Positions 1 to 8,057 of a stretch of DNA of 24,713 bases are shown here, one piece after another (the first letter of the stretch is position 1; every line of letters starts with the position of its first letter). The stretch comes from Mesostigma viride (taxonomy: Eukaryota > Streptophyta > Mesostigmatophyceae > Mesostigmatales > Mesostigmataceae): assembly GCA_009746045.1 (NCBI GenBank), contig RPFO01002025.1:30001-54713 (forward strand), read 5' to 3'. The notes under the pieces were generated by a model. That model made no database searches. It saw nothing but the letters and a program-made list of their open reading frames with translations, and was not told the origin of the DNA. The position numbers and the translations under genes were made by a program.

Positions 1-3
1 CAG

Positions 4-525
4 ATGGATCTAAGAGTGCCCATAGACCCAAGGACGGAGTTCCGCCTTTTGGTGTCGTTCATTACAAAGGGGCCAAAGATAGAGTTGGGGGAAGAGGAAG
101 GGGCTCAGCTTGGGTGCACCTACGGGCGCGCATTTTACCCGAATGTTACGCATTCTCTGCGCGTGAGGGCTGATGCATGTGTAGGGGCAGTACCCCTCAA
201 CATGAACTTTTTCTTGCTCTCTGACCCGATCGTGAGGGATGGGGATCGCATGCGTAGTACGCGAAAGTGCTCCAAGGAGGGGTGTGGGTGCGAAACAGGA
301 CCTCATATCAAGTGGTGTAGAGGATGTAGGGATGCCAGATATTGCAGTGAGGAGTGCCAGCGTGCGGACTGGAGTAGGCATAAGGATAGATGCGAACGTC
401 TGAGGCAAGCGAGGGAGGTGCTGGCAGGGGTGAAGTGGGGGGTTAACGTGACGACGATACTGGATAAAACTATGGGGTCTGATGTCGACTTCTCCTTCAA
501 CTTCCACGACGGCTCTGCCTCTTAG
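4..525 (+). CDS. MYND-type zinc-finger protein, 173 aa
   Basis: Seen: an ATG ORF whose residues 89-130 carry a MYND zinc-finger array: C89, C94, C96, C105, C108, C114, C118, H126, C130, ending in the typical YCSEECQ...W..H...C pattern. MYND domains bind two zinc ions and generally mediate protein-protein contacts; no SET or other enzymatic domain is visible. The N-terminal 85 residues are not recognised. The ATG directly follows CAG at the very edge of the window, so it could be the true start or the first codon after a splice acceptor; upstream exons may lie outside. The ORF ends with TAG and no convincing splice donor precedes the stop. The finger is clear; the exact role is unknown. Confidence 0.75.
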   Translation: MDLRVPIDPRTEFRLLVSFITKGPKIELGEEEGAQLGCTYGRAFYPNVTHSLRVRADACVGAVPLNMNFFLLSDPIVRDGDRMRSTRKCSKEGCGCETGPHIKWCRGCRDARYCSEECQRADWSRHKDRCERLRQAREVLAGVKWGVNVTTILDKTMGSDVDFSFNFHDGSAS

Positions 526-570
526 AAAAACTTGAAATGTAGAGTAATAACTTGTTTATATGATGTTATA

Positions 571-594
571 TTTAATGTTTAATGTTTAATGTTT
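571..594. repeat. AATGTTT triplicate
   Basis: Three back-to-back copies of TTTAATG/AATGTTT lie in the AT-rich spacer between the MYND ORF and the next ORF. It is probably simple replication slippage; a promoter or intron role is not shown. Confidence 0.6.
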
Positions 595-623
595 ATAACG
601 TATCATTTTCCTCCTACGCGCAG

Positions 624-827
624 GAAATGGTGGAGGTTAAGGAGAGTTTGGCCAAAAGGCAAAGGACCGACACACTTCGACATAATGGAAGGAGTCTTCC
701 ATTGTACATCAAAAAAATAGTCGAGGATTACTGGCTCGCTTCCGACTCGACTCCTCGTCCGAGTCCGGTGATACCGGACAGTGTCAAAGTCTGGAAGGTT
801 TCAGCACATCAATCGCACATTGAATAG
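624..827 (+). CDS. Short basic ORF or terminal exon, unknown
   Basis: Seen: an open frame that starts just after a pyrimidine-rich stretch and CGCAG (a good splice acceptor), with ATG at 627, and runs 66-67 residues to TAG. It is hydrophilic, with a K/R-rich start (KESLAKRQRTD) and a proline/serine-rich tail. The frame is also open upstream to 582. It could be a separate small gene or a 3' exon; no donor in the preceding MYND ORF was found that would join it cleanly. An AATAAA pair lies 80-100 bp downstream, so a transcript end there is plausible. No family is recognised. Confidence 0.35.
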   Translation, partial: EMVEVKESLAKRQRTDTLRHNGRSLPLYIKKIVEDYWLASDSTPRPSPVIPDSVKVWKVSAHQSHIE

Positions 828-860
828 ATAATGTTTTATCGCCATATTGCTGTTCGACAA

Positions 861-881
861 GTTGCGCCTTGGGGCGTTTCT
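861..881 (+). repeat. GTTGCG...GGCGTTTCT motif, copy 1
   Basis: First copy of the recurring about 21-bp motif. Here the centre can form a CGCC-TTGG-GGCG hairpin. It lies 34 bp after the stop of the short ORF and before its AATAAA signals. Confidence 0.7.
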
Positions 882-907
882 TTGCGCCAAATTTAAACCT
901 TCGTATT

Positions 908-926
908 AATAAACAAGTACAATAAA
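908..926 (+). promoter_or_regulatory. Two AATAAA poly(A) signals
   Basis: AATAAA occurs at 908-913 and 921-926 in an AT-rich spacer, 80-100 bp after the stop at 827. This is a plausible 3' end for the upstream transcript, but AT richness makes chance hits likely. Confidence 0.4.
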
Positions 927-991
927 AAAATTTCAAAACGTTTTTTGAATTTTATTTTCCGGGGCCGGTATGTTATCGTAACTTGTCGCAG

Positions 992-1858
992 ATGTCCGGT
1001 TCGACGGAAGATTCGTCCGATTCGTCTAGTCACCTCCTGATGGAGGATTGGCAACGACTTCAACAACACCAAGCGGTTGCCACTGTCATTCAGAGTGTTG
1101 CTCGCTCAATAGGGGCGCCGCGCAAGTGTGATGTGTCCACTTGCAAGAAAACCGCTCTCGGATTTGACTTGTATTGCCGAAAGCACGAAGAACATTCTCG
1201 TCACATCGAAAATGCCCTCAGTCGCGGACTTGGAATGGCGGGCGCCCTCGGACCTGGATTGGCGGGGGGGGCCCTGCGACTTCGCCTGGACATGACTGTC
1301 GGAGAGGTCGTGGGTGTAAATTTTGATTTCACCAGGGGAGACGAGTACTTCCTTGAAGATTGGATAGTCAAAGACTCCGCGACAGGTGCGGACTTGGCAA
1401 AGGGAGGCTACGTTGCCGGCGCCCAAGAAAATGGTTGGAGTAGCTTGAGATGCTTTTTGATGACGACACCTTTTGCCGACTCGCGTGACACGGATGTAAG
1501 CGAACTTTATCGGCGTATGTGTTTTGCACTCGCCGACATTCCGCTGATAACTCAACGAGAGTTCGATTTTCGCGTGGAAACAAAAGCCAAAGCGATTGTA
1601 TCCGGCGTGAAGGCGATTGTGGAGGAGGAGCAGGATTCTCTGTGTGCAGAGTATTTGGAGAGAGTGGCCCCGATGAAGACGAGGAGGTCCGAAATCTATC
1701 CTGACACCGGCAACAAGGAGGCAAAGTTGGTGGCCGCCAAAGAAGAGATGTTCGCTCGTGTCGATGAAATGGCGGCGAAAGAGGTTCCGAGAGTTCGCTC
1801 GATCGGTTGTTGCAAAACCTGCAGAGAGTGGAACGAGTCGCGGGACAGTCTATATTGA
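992..1858 (+). CDS. Unknown protein with Cx4C-x10-Cx2H motif (paralogue 1), 288 aa
   Basis: Seen: ATG at 992 immediately after CGCAG. Upstream in-frame codons TTG TCG CAG are open, but ATG is the natural start. A putative zinc-binding motif lies at C46, C51, C62, H65, with KK directly after the second Cys. A second Cys cluster (GCCKTC) lies near the C-terminus. The middle is charged and probably helical (about residues 195-265). The next ORF (2138) has the same motif with identical spacing, the same MS start and a related 5' flank, so the two are probably tandem paralogues. No known family is recognised. Motif copies occur six bases after the stop and about 145 bp later. It may be a single-exon gene or have a 5' UTR intron ending at the ATG. 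Confidence 0.65.
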   Translation: MSGSTEDSSDSSSHLLMEDWQRLQQHQAVATVIQSVARSIGAPRKCDVSTCKKTALGFDLYCRKHEEHSRHIENALSRGLGMAGALGPGLAGGALRLRLDMTVGEVVGVNFDFTRGDEYFLEDWIVKDSATGADLAKGGYVAGAQENGWSSLRCFLMTTPFADSRDTDVSELYRRMCFALADIPLITQREFDFRVETKAKAIVSGVKAIVEEEQDSLCAEYLERVAPMKTRRSEIYPDTGNKEAKLVAAKEEMFARVDEMAAKEVPRVRSIGCCKTCREWNESRDSLY

Positions 1859-1863
1859 TATGA

Positions 1864-1884
1864 GTTGCGCCCGCCGGCGTTTCT
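1864..1884 (+). repeat. GTTGCG...GGCGTTTCT motif, copy 2
   Basis: Located six bases after the stop of the preceding ORF. The core is CGCC-CGCC-GGCG. Its reverse complement closely matches the core of the 72-bp tandem repeat at 12043-12311. Confidence 0.7.
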
Positions 1885-2002
1885 CTGGTCTTGAATGCCC
1901 CCCTCTACATACACATTATATTGTCTGGACATTCGTATGTAGTGACAATCGTAGTCGATGTGATTGCCATTCGTTTGTACGTAGAAAGTGGTTGTTGAGG
2001 AA

Positions 2003-2023
2003 GTTGCGCCCCAGGGCGTTTCT
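2003..2023 (+). repeat. GTTGCG...GGCGTTTCT motif, copy 3
   Basis: The core forms CGCCC-CA-GGGCG, a perfect 5-bp stem. It sits between the 992-1858 ORF and its paralogue. Confidence 0.7.
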
Positions 2024-2074
2024 TTGTTGCATTTTCTTCAAATTTTAGCTCGCATAAATAGATGAAGATGACTT

Positions 2075-2080
2075 AATAAA
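2075..2080 (+). promoter_or_regulatory. AATAAA poly(A) signal candidate
   Basis: AATAAA, 217 bp after the stop at 1858, in an AT-rich stretch just upstream of the next gene. It could mark the 3' end of paralogue 1, or the tract could be promoter-like for paralogue 2. Confidence 0.3.
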
Positions 2081-2137
2081 TGCCAGTTTTTTTTAATAAT
2101 ATAAACTACTCGCGGCCGGTATGTTCTGGTTTCGCAG

Positions 2138-2872
2138 ATGTCCAGTCTGACGGTCGACATAAGGGGACGTCCATATCAGGACGCTGTTTTCCGGATTTTT
2201 GAGAAGGATCCCGAAAAGAAGTGCCGGGATAGGAAATGTAAAAAGCTGTCAATTACCGACATGGGTCTGTGTGGGGAACACATCGTAGCTTTTGGAAAGG
2301 ACATGATTTCCCGTCATTTGCAACAATACGTTGACAACAATTGTGTGGGAGGGGCGCAGATGGACGTCCTTCTTGAGGATGGAGTGGACGGAGCCAAAAG
2401 GGCTGTAATTCGGCTGTCGGAAATGGATGATGACAAAGAGGACGTGAACATTCGCCTTAAGAGGCACGACGATAACACGGCCGATTGTGTGTTTGGGTCT
2501 CGAGGAGTGGCGGATGAGAGGCAGGTCTTCCATGATGCCGCGGAGAAGGTGGTGGAATGGATGATGGGTTGGTCAAATCTTGACGTTCGCATATTCAACC
2601 GTCTGACGTCTGATTTCCTTCTCCGGGGAAGTTTCAAGATGGTTGACCGTGCAAGGCAGTCCAGGAACCAGGTATCCGTTTCCATGGCCAGTCCGATCGC
2701 ACGCATGATTGAGGGGGGCCCTCTTCCGCGCAACCTTGCCTCGAGATTTCGAAAATACCGTGAAGGGCTCGACCGAAAATCAGCAGCGATTTCCCATTCG
2801 CGAACCACTTATGGGTCGACGGAGGTGGTAACGGAATTTTTTTGCATTTCCTTGCCAATTGATTCTTTATGA
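2138..2872 (+). CDS. Unknown protein with Cx4C-x10-Cx2H motif (paralogue 2), 244 aa
   Basis: Seen: ATG at 2138 directly after TTCGCAG, with 5' flank GGCCGGTATGTT as before paralogue 1. A putative zinc site at C29, C34, C45, H48 matches the spacing of paralogue 1 exactly, including KK after the second Cys. The rest is charged, with a helical middle (about 125-175) and a basic RxRKYREGLDRK segment. The last about 15 residues look random and hydrophobic (EFFCISLPIDSL). A phase-0 donor-like GTG|GTAACG near 2826-2832 would remove that tail, so the true C-terminus may be spliced. Function is unknown. Two motif copies follow the ORF. Confidence 0.6.
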   Translation: MSSLTVDIRGRPYQDAVFRIFEKDPEKKCRDRKCKKLSITDMGLCGEHIVAFGKDMISRHLQQYVDNNCVGGAQMDVLLEDGVDGAKRAVIRLSEMDDDKEDVNIRLKRHDDNTADCVFGSRGVADERQVFHDAAEKVVEWMMGWSNLDVRIFNRLTSDFLLRGSFKMVDRARQSRNQVSVSMASPIARMIEGGPLPRNLASRFRKYREGLDRKSAAISHSRTTYGSTEVVTEFFCISLPIDSL

Positions 2873-2912
2873 GGGACATAGAGTTGTTTGTATAGAGAGT
2901 GAATTGACGAAA

Positions 2913-2933
2913 GTTGCGACGGCGGTCGCATCT
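2913..2933 (+). repeat. GTTGCG motif, variant copy 4
   Basis: Variant with centre GCGAC-GGCG-GTCGC, a perfect 5-bp stem in which A-T replaces the C-G pair of other copies. The 3' end is CGCATCT rather than CGTTTCT. Confidence 0.65.
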
Positions 2934-3025
2934 TTTAGTGCGTCGTTCTCTTGTTATGAATCTCTGTTCATTCTGAATTATAACGTTGTTTGTACCTTGA
3001 CATAATGATGCATTTTTTGTATTGA

Positions 3026-3046
3026 GTTGCGACGTGGGGCGCATCT
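3026..3046 (+). repeat. GTTGCG motif, variant copy 5
   Basis: Second CGCATCT-type copy, 113 bp after the previous one and 49 bp before the ATG of the large gene. Confidence 0.65.
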
Positions 3047-3094
3047 TCCTGCTGACTCGTATGTTTTTTCCAATTTTTTTGTTTTGTGTTGCAG

Positions 3095-3769
3095 ATGGAA
3101 AAGGGCGGCCCTACATCGCAGGTGGTCGGCGACTCTCCCCCTAGGGGGGAAGGGTCAGAAGGGCAACCAGTTCAGGCCCAAGGCGCCTCCCCACAACAGC
3201 CTCCTCACAAGCGTGCAAGGGAGGGCACGCCGCCCCCAATGGTGGAATCTGGTGTCAGCTTTGCCGCGGTCACTGGGAAGGATGAGTACCACGGTGGTCT
3301 TGAGATGGTGGACGATCCGGTTAAGCGGATTCAGATTGAGCGGTTTGAGCGACTCGCGAATGGCACTCGTGAACAGCAATTCGCGCTGTACCAAGACATC
3401 CTTAATGACAAACCTGAAGTCGCCAAGGTGCCTTATACCTCCAAGCGCACATTCATGCCTCGTTTCGAAACCCTGCTCCAGCAGGAGCTAAGGTTGCGTC
3501 GGTTGGCTCAGAATGCGCCAGAGACAGTAGCCGCCGCGCCCTCCCATGCCGCGCCTGCCGCAGTAGCCCAAAAGAGGGGGGAGAGTGTGCACGAGTCGGC
3601 CGCAGTGCCCTCAACCGCAAGGGATCCCCCCGCGACTTCCAAGCCGGTCGCGACGGGCGATATGCCCCCGCCGCGGCAGAGGGGAAGGGGGAAGGGGGTC
3701 GATGGAGGGGAAGTCCTCGATGTTTTCGATATGACGCTGGGCAATTTGGAAGGTGGCGGGCCGATCTTC
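3095..3769 (+). CDS. Large gene, exon 1 (225 codons)
   Basis: Starts at ATG immediately after TTGCAG and ends at TTC|GTAAGT. Reading on past the donor reaches a stop at 3793, so splicing is needed. Encodes a hydrophilic segment: a disordered start rich in G/P/Q, a charged helical stretch (about 65-130, including DPVKRIQIERFERL), then an Ala/Pro-rich low-complexity part (about 145-205) and a basic glycine-rich end. It resembles a disordered linker or scaffold region; no domain is recognised. Confidence 0.65.
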
Positions 3770-3890
3770 GTAAGTCTCCGCCCATTAAATTGATGTCGTG
3801 AAATACAATACGCATTTTTTTGCAATATTCGCCAGACATGTCATTTCCGACAACTAAGCGGATTTTTACTTTCCGTTGAAATGTTCGCAG

Positions 3891-3947
3891 GGCCGGCAAG
3901 AGGATGTTGGTGCAAGAGAAGCCCGCTCAATGGCGGGAAGCACCCAG
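3891..3947 (+). CDS. Large gene, exon 2 (19 codons)
   Basis: A 57-bp exon between TTCGCAG and CAG|GTACAT, hydrophilic (GRQEDVGAREARSMAGSTQ). The length is a multiple of three and the phase matches its neighbours. The donor GTACAT is weaker than the other GTAAG donors. Introns on either side are 121 and 127 bp. Confidence 0.5.
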
Positions 3948-4074
3948 GTACATGAGTGCGTCAGATTCCTCTCCGGTTTACTTGTATTGAAAAGGTTTGC
4001 GTGCGTATATCCTTGTTTATTTTTGTAGTAATTTTTTTCTTGTGAATGGACAATCGCGTTTGCTATTTTTACAG

Positions 4075-4155
4075 GGAAGTCCGTTCGAGCAGCAAGAGGG
4101 CGGTGACAGGAGGGGAAGTGGATCTTACGGTGGTTCCACTGCAGAGGGGGGAAGG
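4075..4155 (+). CDS. Large gene, exon 3 (27 codons)
   Basis: An 81-bp exon between TTTTTACAG and AGG|GTAAGTT, rich in Gly/Ser/Gln/Arg, in phase with exons 2 and 4. The next intron (4156-4279, 124 bp) carries one motif copy about 50 bp before its acceptor. Confidence 0.55.
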
Positions 4156-4210
4156 GTAAGTTACCGTTGACTTACAAATTGAAAGTTTAGGTTCGTCCTC
4201 AATTGACAGA

Positions 4211-4231
4211 GTTACGACGGCCGGCGTTTCT
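4211..4231 (+). repeat. GTTRCG...GGCGTTTCT motif, copy 6 (intron 3)
   Basis: First clearly intronic copy, 48 bp upstream of the acceptor of exon 4. It has GTTACG instead of GTTGCG. Confidence 0.65.
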
Positions 4232-4279
4232 CTACACTTTTCTTACATTAAAAATCTTCCGTTGATAATGTTCTTGCAG

Positions 4280-4786
4280 GAAGCCGGTCGTCAGGGTGGG
4301 GCAAATCTCCAGGGAGAGGGGGCTATCGCTGTCGGTGAGCCTGTGTCAGAGGGCGCGGGTGGAAGCGACGGCGATACTGCGAAAATGACACGCTTTAAGG
4401 AGCAAGCGGATGCTTATCAACTGAAGAAGTTGGCAAAGTGGGTTGTGGCCGAGGTGAGAACGGAAACAGCCCCACCTGAGGTACGGAACCAGATGATGAC
4501 TCTCCATCAAGTCGCTGAGTTGATCGTGAAGAATGCGTGCGCGCCCGATGGCGCCACACAGCCTGAGGAGATCCCGAGCGCCAAGGCCTTGATAAAGTGG
4601 ATGGAGGAGAACCTGTTCGAGGGCAAAGGGAAGGAGAGGAAGTGTAAACTGAAGACGGTGACGATGGCGGACGCCAAGACTCTGATCAAGATGTTGAAGG
4701 AACACGATGCCCGCCGGGACAAGTCTCCGAAGATCGCGAAGGGGTCGAAGAAAGCGGCTGAAGCAGCAGCGGTTGAGGGGAATGAG
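4280..4786 (+). CDS. Large gene, exon 4 (169 codons)
   Basis: From CTTGCAG|GAA to GAG|GTAAGT. After a Gly-rich start it encodes a well-formed helical domain (about exon residues 40-150: KKLAKWVVAEVRTE, LHQVAELIVKNA, AKALIKWMEENLFEGKGK, DAKTLIKMLKEHD) followed by a Lys/Ala-rich linker. It looks like a folded all-alpha domain but matches no family known to me. The final codons and donor are copied twice more inside the next intron. Confidence 0.7.
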
Positions 4787-5227
4787 GTAAGTCTACCTCT
4801 GTTGTGAGGGGGGCTTTGTTCTTGAGGTCCACGTTTCATGTAGGTTGCGACGGCCGGCGTTTCTCAAGTGTGACACTTACTTCCTTTTGACTAACACTTA
4901 CTTCCTTTCCTGATTTCGCATCGTTGAGGGAAATGAGCCAAGTGTACCTCTGTTGTGAGGGGGGCTCTGATCTTGAGGTTTAGGTTTCATCTAGGTTGCG
5001 ACGGCCGGCGTTTCTCAAGTGTGACATTTACTTTATTCCTTTCGGTTATGCTTTCCTGATTTTTTCATATCATTGTTAAGGGGAACGAGGTAAGTATACC
5101 TCTGTTGTGAGGGGGGCTTTGATGTTGAGGTTCAGGTTTCATGTAGGTTGCGACGGCCGGCGTTTCTCAATCGGCATTTACTTTATTCCTTTTGGTTATG
5201 CTTTCCTGATTTTTTCGCATCACGCAG
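4770..5227 (+). repeat. Tandem about 151-bp repeat, three copies, spanning exon 4 end and intron 4
   Basis: The unit holds the exon end (GTTGAGGGGAATGAG), donor GTAAGT, the CCTCTGTTGTGAGGGGGG stretch, the GTTGCG motif (starts 4844, 4995, 5147) and a T-rich tract. Copy 2 has a destroyed donor (GAGCCAAGT). Copy 3 keeps GAG|GTAAGT at 5087-5095. Only the last copy ends in a strong acceptor (CACGCAG, 5227). The 441-bp intron is therefore about three times the length of introns 1-3. Confidence 0.85.
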
Positions 5228-6412
5228 TACGTGCAGGCCGAGAGGGCGACCCACGCGGCCATCCTGTACTCAATCAGCCTCGACCAGCACGCGCGCCGCG
5301 AGAACATGAAAATAGATAGTACGTGGACTGCTGCCGTCGACGAACACCAGAAGGGACTCTCCGAAGCACTTGCGACCTACAAGGGGAAGGCGCTGAAGGG
5401 AAAGGGGAAAGGAAAGGAGGTGGAGGTTGCGGATGCTCCCGTGTCTCTGCTTGAGAAATGGGAGAAGTCCCCGGTGTCGCAGGATGATGATGACATCCTG
5501 GATGTGAACGATGAGATCGCGAAGGGCAAACGGTTGCGGAAGCAGCTTGCCGTTCAGCCTCGGGACCTCGATGAGATGTCCAAAGCCTTGGTGCATCGAA
5601 ATCGGGTGTGGACAAGGAACCTGTTCGTGGGGCCTCAGAAGCTCCTCGCACGAGACTTGCATCTGTCTAGAGCCGAGCAGAACGCCACCATTTTTGCAAA
5701 CTCGGAGTCCGACTACGGCCACGACAAGCTGGTGATTCCTGTGTGGCGGTACTCGTTCCAGTTTTTGGCTGACCGGTGCCCCAACAGTTTTCATGACTGG
5801 ATGAAAAAGGAAGGCACCCAGCGTCAGCTCGCGCAACTCTTCGGGGAGATGGGGGGGCACGGACAATGAAGGCTGGCTACGCTCGCGCAATGACTGACAA
5901 AGAGATTGATATCTACCTGCGAACGAGCTCGGCCAAGGGAATGGCCGAAGCTGCTTCCACCGCGGTTCTGACAGGACGGCCGATATTCTGGACTCACTTA
6001 AGCCCGTGGACGTGAGAAAGGCCGCGCTTTTGGACAGTTTGTGCAAGTCCGCCTGGGAGATGGCTCCACTCGAGAAGAAGCCACCGTTGCCGCCAGCCAT
6101 TTGCGGCTTTCTCGTGCTGGACGGGAACCACTTTACCACACTCATCAAATCGGTGAAATTCGAACTGGTCACCGACAATATGACGGTGGACCAAAGATCT
6201 GTGTGGTACCAGGCAATGCTGAATGGTTTCATGAAGGCGGAAAAGCTCAGGGTCGTTGCGCGGGGAGGGAAGGAGCAGGAGGTCACGAAGACCGTGGCCG
6301 CGGCGAAGCTGGAGGAGTGGGCAACTGATTGGACGAATTTCGGGGGGTGGACGTGCAGATGCTCAAGGGTGAGACCATCCTGCCGACCTGGTGGCAGATC
6401 CGTGAACAGAAG
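5228..6412 (+). CDS. Large gene, exon 5 (about 395 codons, three frame breaks)
   Basis: From CACGCAG|TAC to AAG|GTAAGC. Begins with a helical segment, then a KGKGKGK basic stretch and an acidic DDDD patch, then a globular-looking region (NRVWTRNLFVGPQKLLARDL, VIPVWRYSFQFLADRCPNSF). Coding potential jumps frame three times, each as if one base were missing: at the G7 run 5851-5857, near 5974-5982, and at the G6 run 6342-6347. Between breaks the frames are open and protein-like (TMKAGYARAMTDKEID; DILDSLKPVDVRKAALLDSL; MLKGETILPTWWQIREQK). All three could be homopolymer errors in the assembly. No family is recognised. Confidence 0.6.
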
Positions 6413-6600
6413 GTAAGCCAGGTTGCGACCGCCGGCGTTTCTATAAGTGGTTTTCTTGTGTTAATTTCAGTATGCCATTAGTTCGGTCAAGATGCGACCG
6501 CCGGCGTTTCTATAAGGGGTTTTCATGTTCCACCTTAGCATGCCATATTTTGGTCAAGATGCGACCGCCGGCGTTTCTGTCAGTCGTATTCTTGTTCTCA
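6413..6600 (+). repeat. Tandem about 68-bp repeat in intron 5 with three motif copies
   Basis: Motif copies start at 6422, 6491 and 6558. Each is followed by ATAAG/GTCAG, a T-rich run, an AG and (in the first two) the TATGCCAT...GGTC spacer. The repeats inflate this intron to 256 bp. Each unit carries its own pyrimidine-rich tract ending in CAG or TAG, so alternative acceptors exist; the one used by the phase-0 model is at 6668. Confidence 0.8.
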
Positions 6601-6668
6601 GTTGAGTTGTGCTTATTTGGGAGGACTGTCGATGTGTCTCTGCGCGTTGTTGCCCTACGGGGATGCAG

Positions 6669-8037
6669 GTTACCGAACAAGTCGGCAAGATGATCGAAGT
6701 TGTCAGGCAGCTCGGGAACGCCATGAACGCCGAGGACACAGCCCAAGCCAAGGCAACGTGGGGCTCAGCGCTGGGGGATGTGCACCGGGCCTACCAGGCA
6801 TATGGACCCGTCAAGAGAGGGAAGGGCGTGTCTCTCCCAACTCCTCTGTACGGCAAGATCTGGGCGATTGTGAAGCCCTTTTGGCAGAAAGGAGAGCAAG
6901 CCAAGGCCGAAGGGGACGGCGCAGGCGACAAGGCAGGAGGGGCTGAAGAGACGGACAAGTGGGGGCCGGACCAGAAGAACTTCATGCAGCGCTGGCTGTT
7001 CTGGTGTGAGGACCCTTTGAAGCCCGCTGTCGACGGCAAGCCGGCGATCGCACAGGATATCGCGGCTCGGCAAGACTTCCTTGACACGCGCCCTAAAGAC
7101 AAGGCGCACGAACTGTCCATTTTCACCGCGCATCGGGAACTTGCGAGTTTCCAGTACTTCGACAGCCTGATCCAAGCGCCGATCATGTCCTGTGAGGCCC
7201 CTCCCAGCAACCTGATAAAAATAATGGAAGTCGCCAAGAATTTGATAGAGGCGGCAAAGCAATTCGCCCACATCAAGTTCCTGGAGAAGCCCGAGCTGAT
7301 GGCCGCTTGCAAACAACTAAACGGGACTTTCGACCCCGTATTGGTGAGGGAGCACGTGTTTGGCGTGAAGCTGAAGGGCACCTTCGCCACGGACCTCGAC
7401 AAGTTCATCGCCGACTGCCGCCTGACCAAAGACTTTTGGCGGGTGATCGTCACGGCCACGAGGGCGATCATTCTCACGCTGAGGGACCTTCCGCCGGCTA
7501 AAAGGAAAGTGGTCGACCAGAAGGACTGGAAGTTCCCGAGAGGGCTGCTCGCTTCCCACCCCCGTCATTTGTATGACGATTTGGGTGTGAAGACCAAACA
7601 TCTGCTGGGTGTGCCACAGGAGGCGGCGGCGGAGGTCGAGAAGGAGGTCGAGGAGGCGTCGGAGGAGGGGTCCGACTGCCAAGGCCAAGAAGGGGTGGCG
7701 GGACAGGTTGGAAGCCTACAGCTGGTGGAAGGGGGTGAGGATGGGATCCGACTGGATCGCATACAGGACAATGACATGGAAGGAAAACGAAAAAAGAAAG
7801 GATCTGGTGGTGACGAAGGTGGTGGACGAGTTGTGCACGGGGTCTGACAAAATTCCTGGGTCGCTGAAGGACCAGGCGTTTGCTGTGCTGGACCTGGCAG
7901 CTGACAGCAACGAGAAGTGGAGGAACCTGCGCAAGTGGGACCCAGACTGCATTCCGGAGGAGCGCCACATTCCCAAACCCTCCTCGCATTTGAACCCGGT
8001 CGTGTGGGATGTGGTTGACAAGATGACCTTCGCCCTT
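6669..8037 (+). CDS. Large gene, exon 6 left part, up to the transposon
   Basis: Begins after GATGCAG at 6669 in phase 0. Encodes a long globular-looking helical region (VTEQVGKMIEVVRQLGNAMN; KFIADCRLTKDFWRVIV; DQKDWKFPRGLLASHPRHLY) and an acidic stretch. A +1 break in the GGAGGAGGGG tract (7661-7670) moves coding to another frame, which continues (KKGWRDRLEAYSWWKG; WDPDCIPEERHIPKPSSHLN; VVDKMTFAL) to 8037. The apparent next codons CAC TAG are the first bases of the CACTA element, so the stop at 8041-8043 is not native. No domain family is recognised. Confidence 0.65.
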
Positions 8038-8049
8038 CACTAGGAACTC
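8038..8049 (+). repeat. CACTA element left terminal inverted repeat
   Basis: CACTAGGAACTC, perfectly inverted at 11541-11552. It supplies the in-frame TAG that ends the host ORF. Confidence 0.85.
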
Positions 8050-8057
8050 GGCTTTGA

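Noticed and set aside
968-3094. GTATGT...CAG pairs just upstream of the ATGs (24, 19 and 36 bp) as mini-introns
   Set aside because: Far shorter than the about 120-bp introns of the same locus. The shared GGCCGGTATGTT is more likely a conserved 5' flank feature of the two paralogues.
1-8037. Integrated giant-virus segment (MYND protein, palindromic motifs after genes)
   Set aside because: The motifs also lie inside ordinary spliceosomal introns, no viral hallmark gene (major capsid, packaging ATPase, polymerase) is present, and the genes look like host multi-exon genes.
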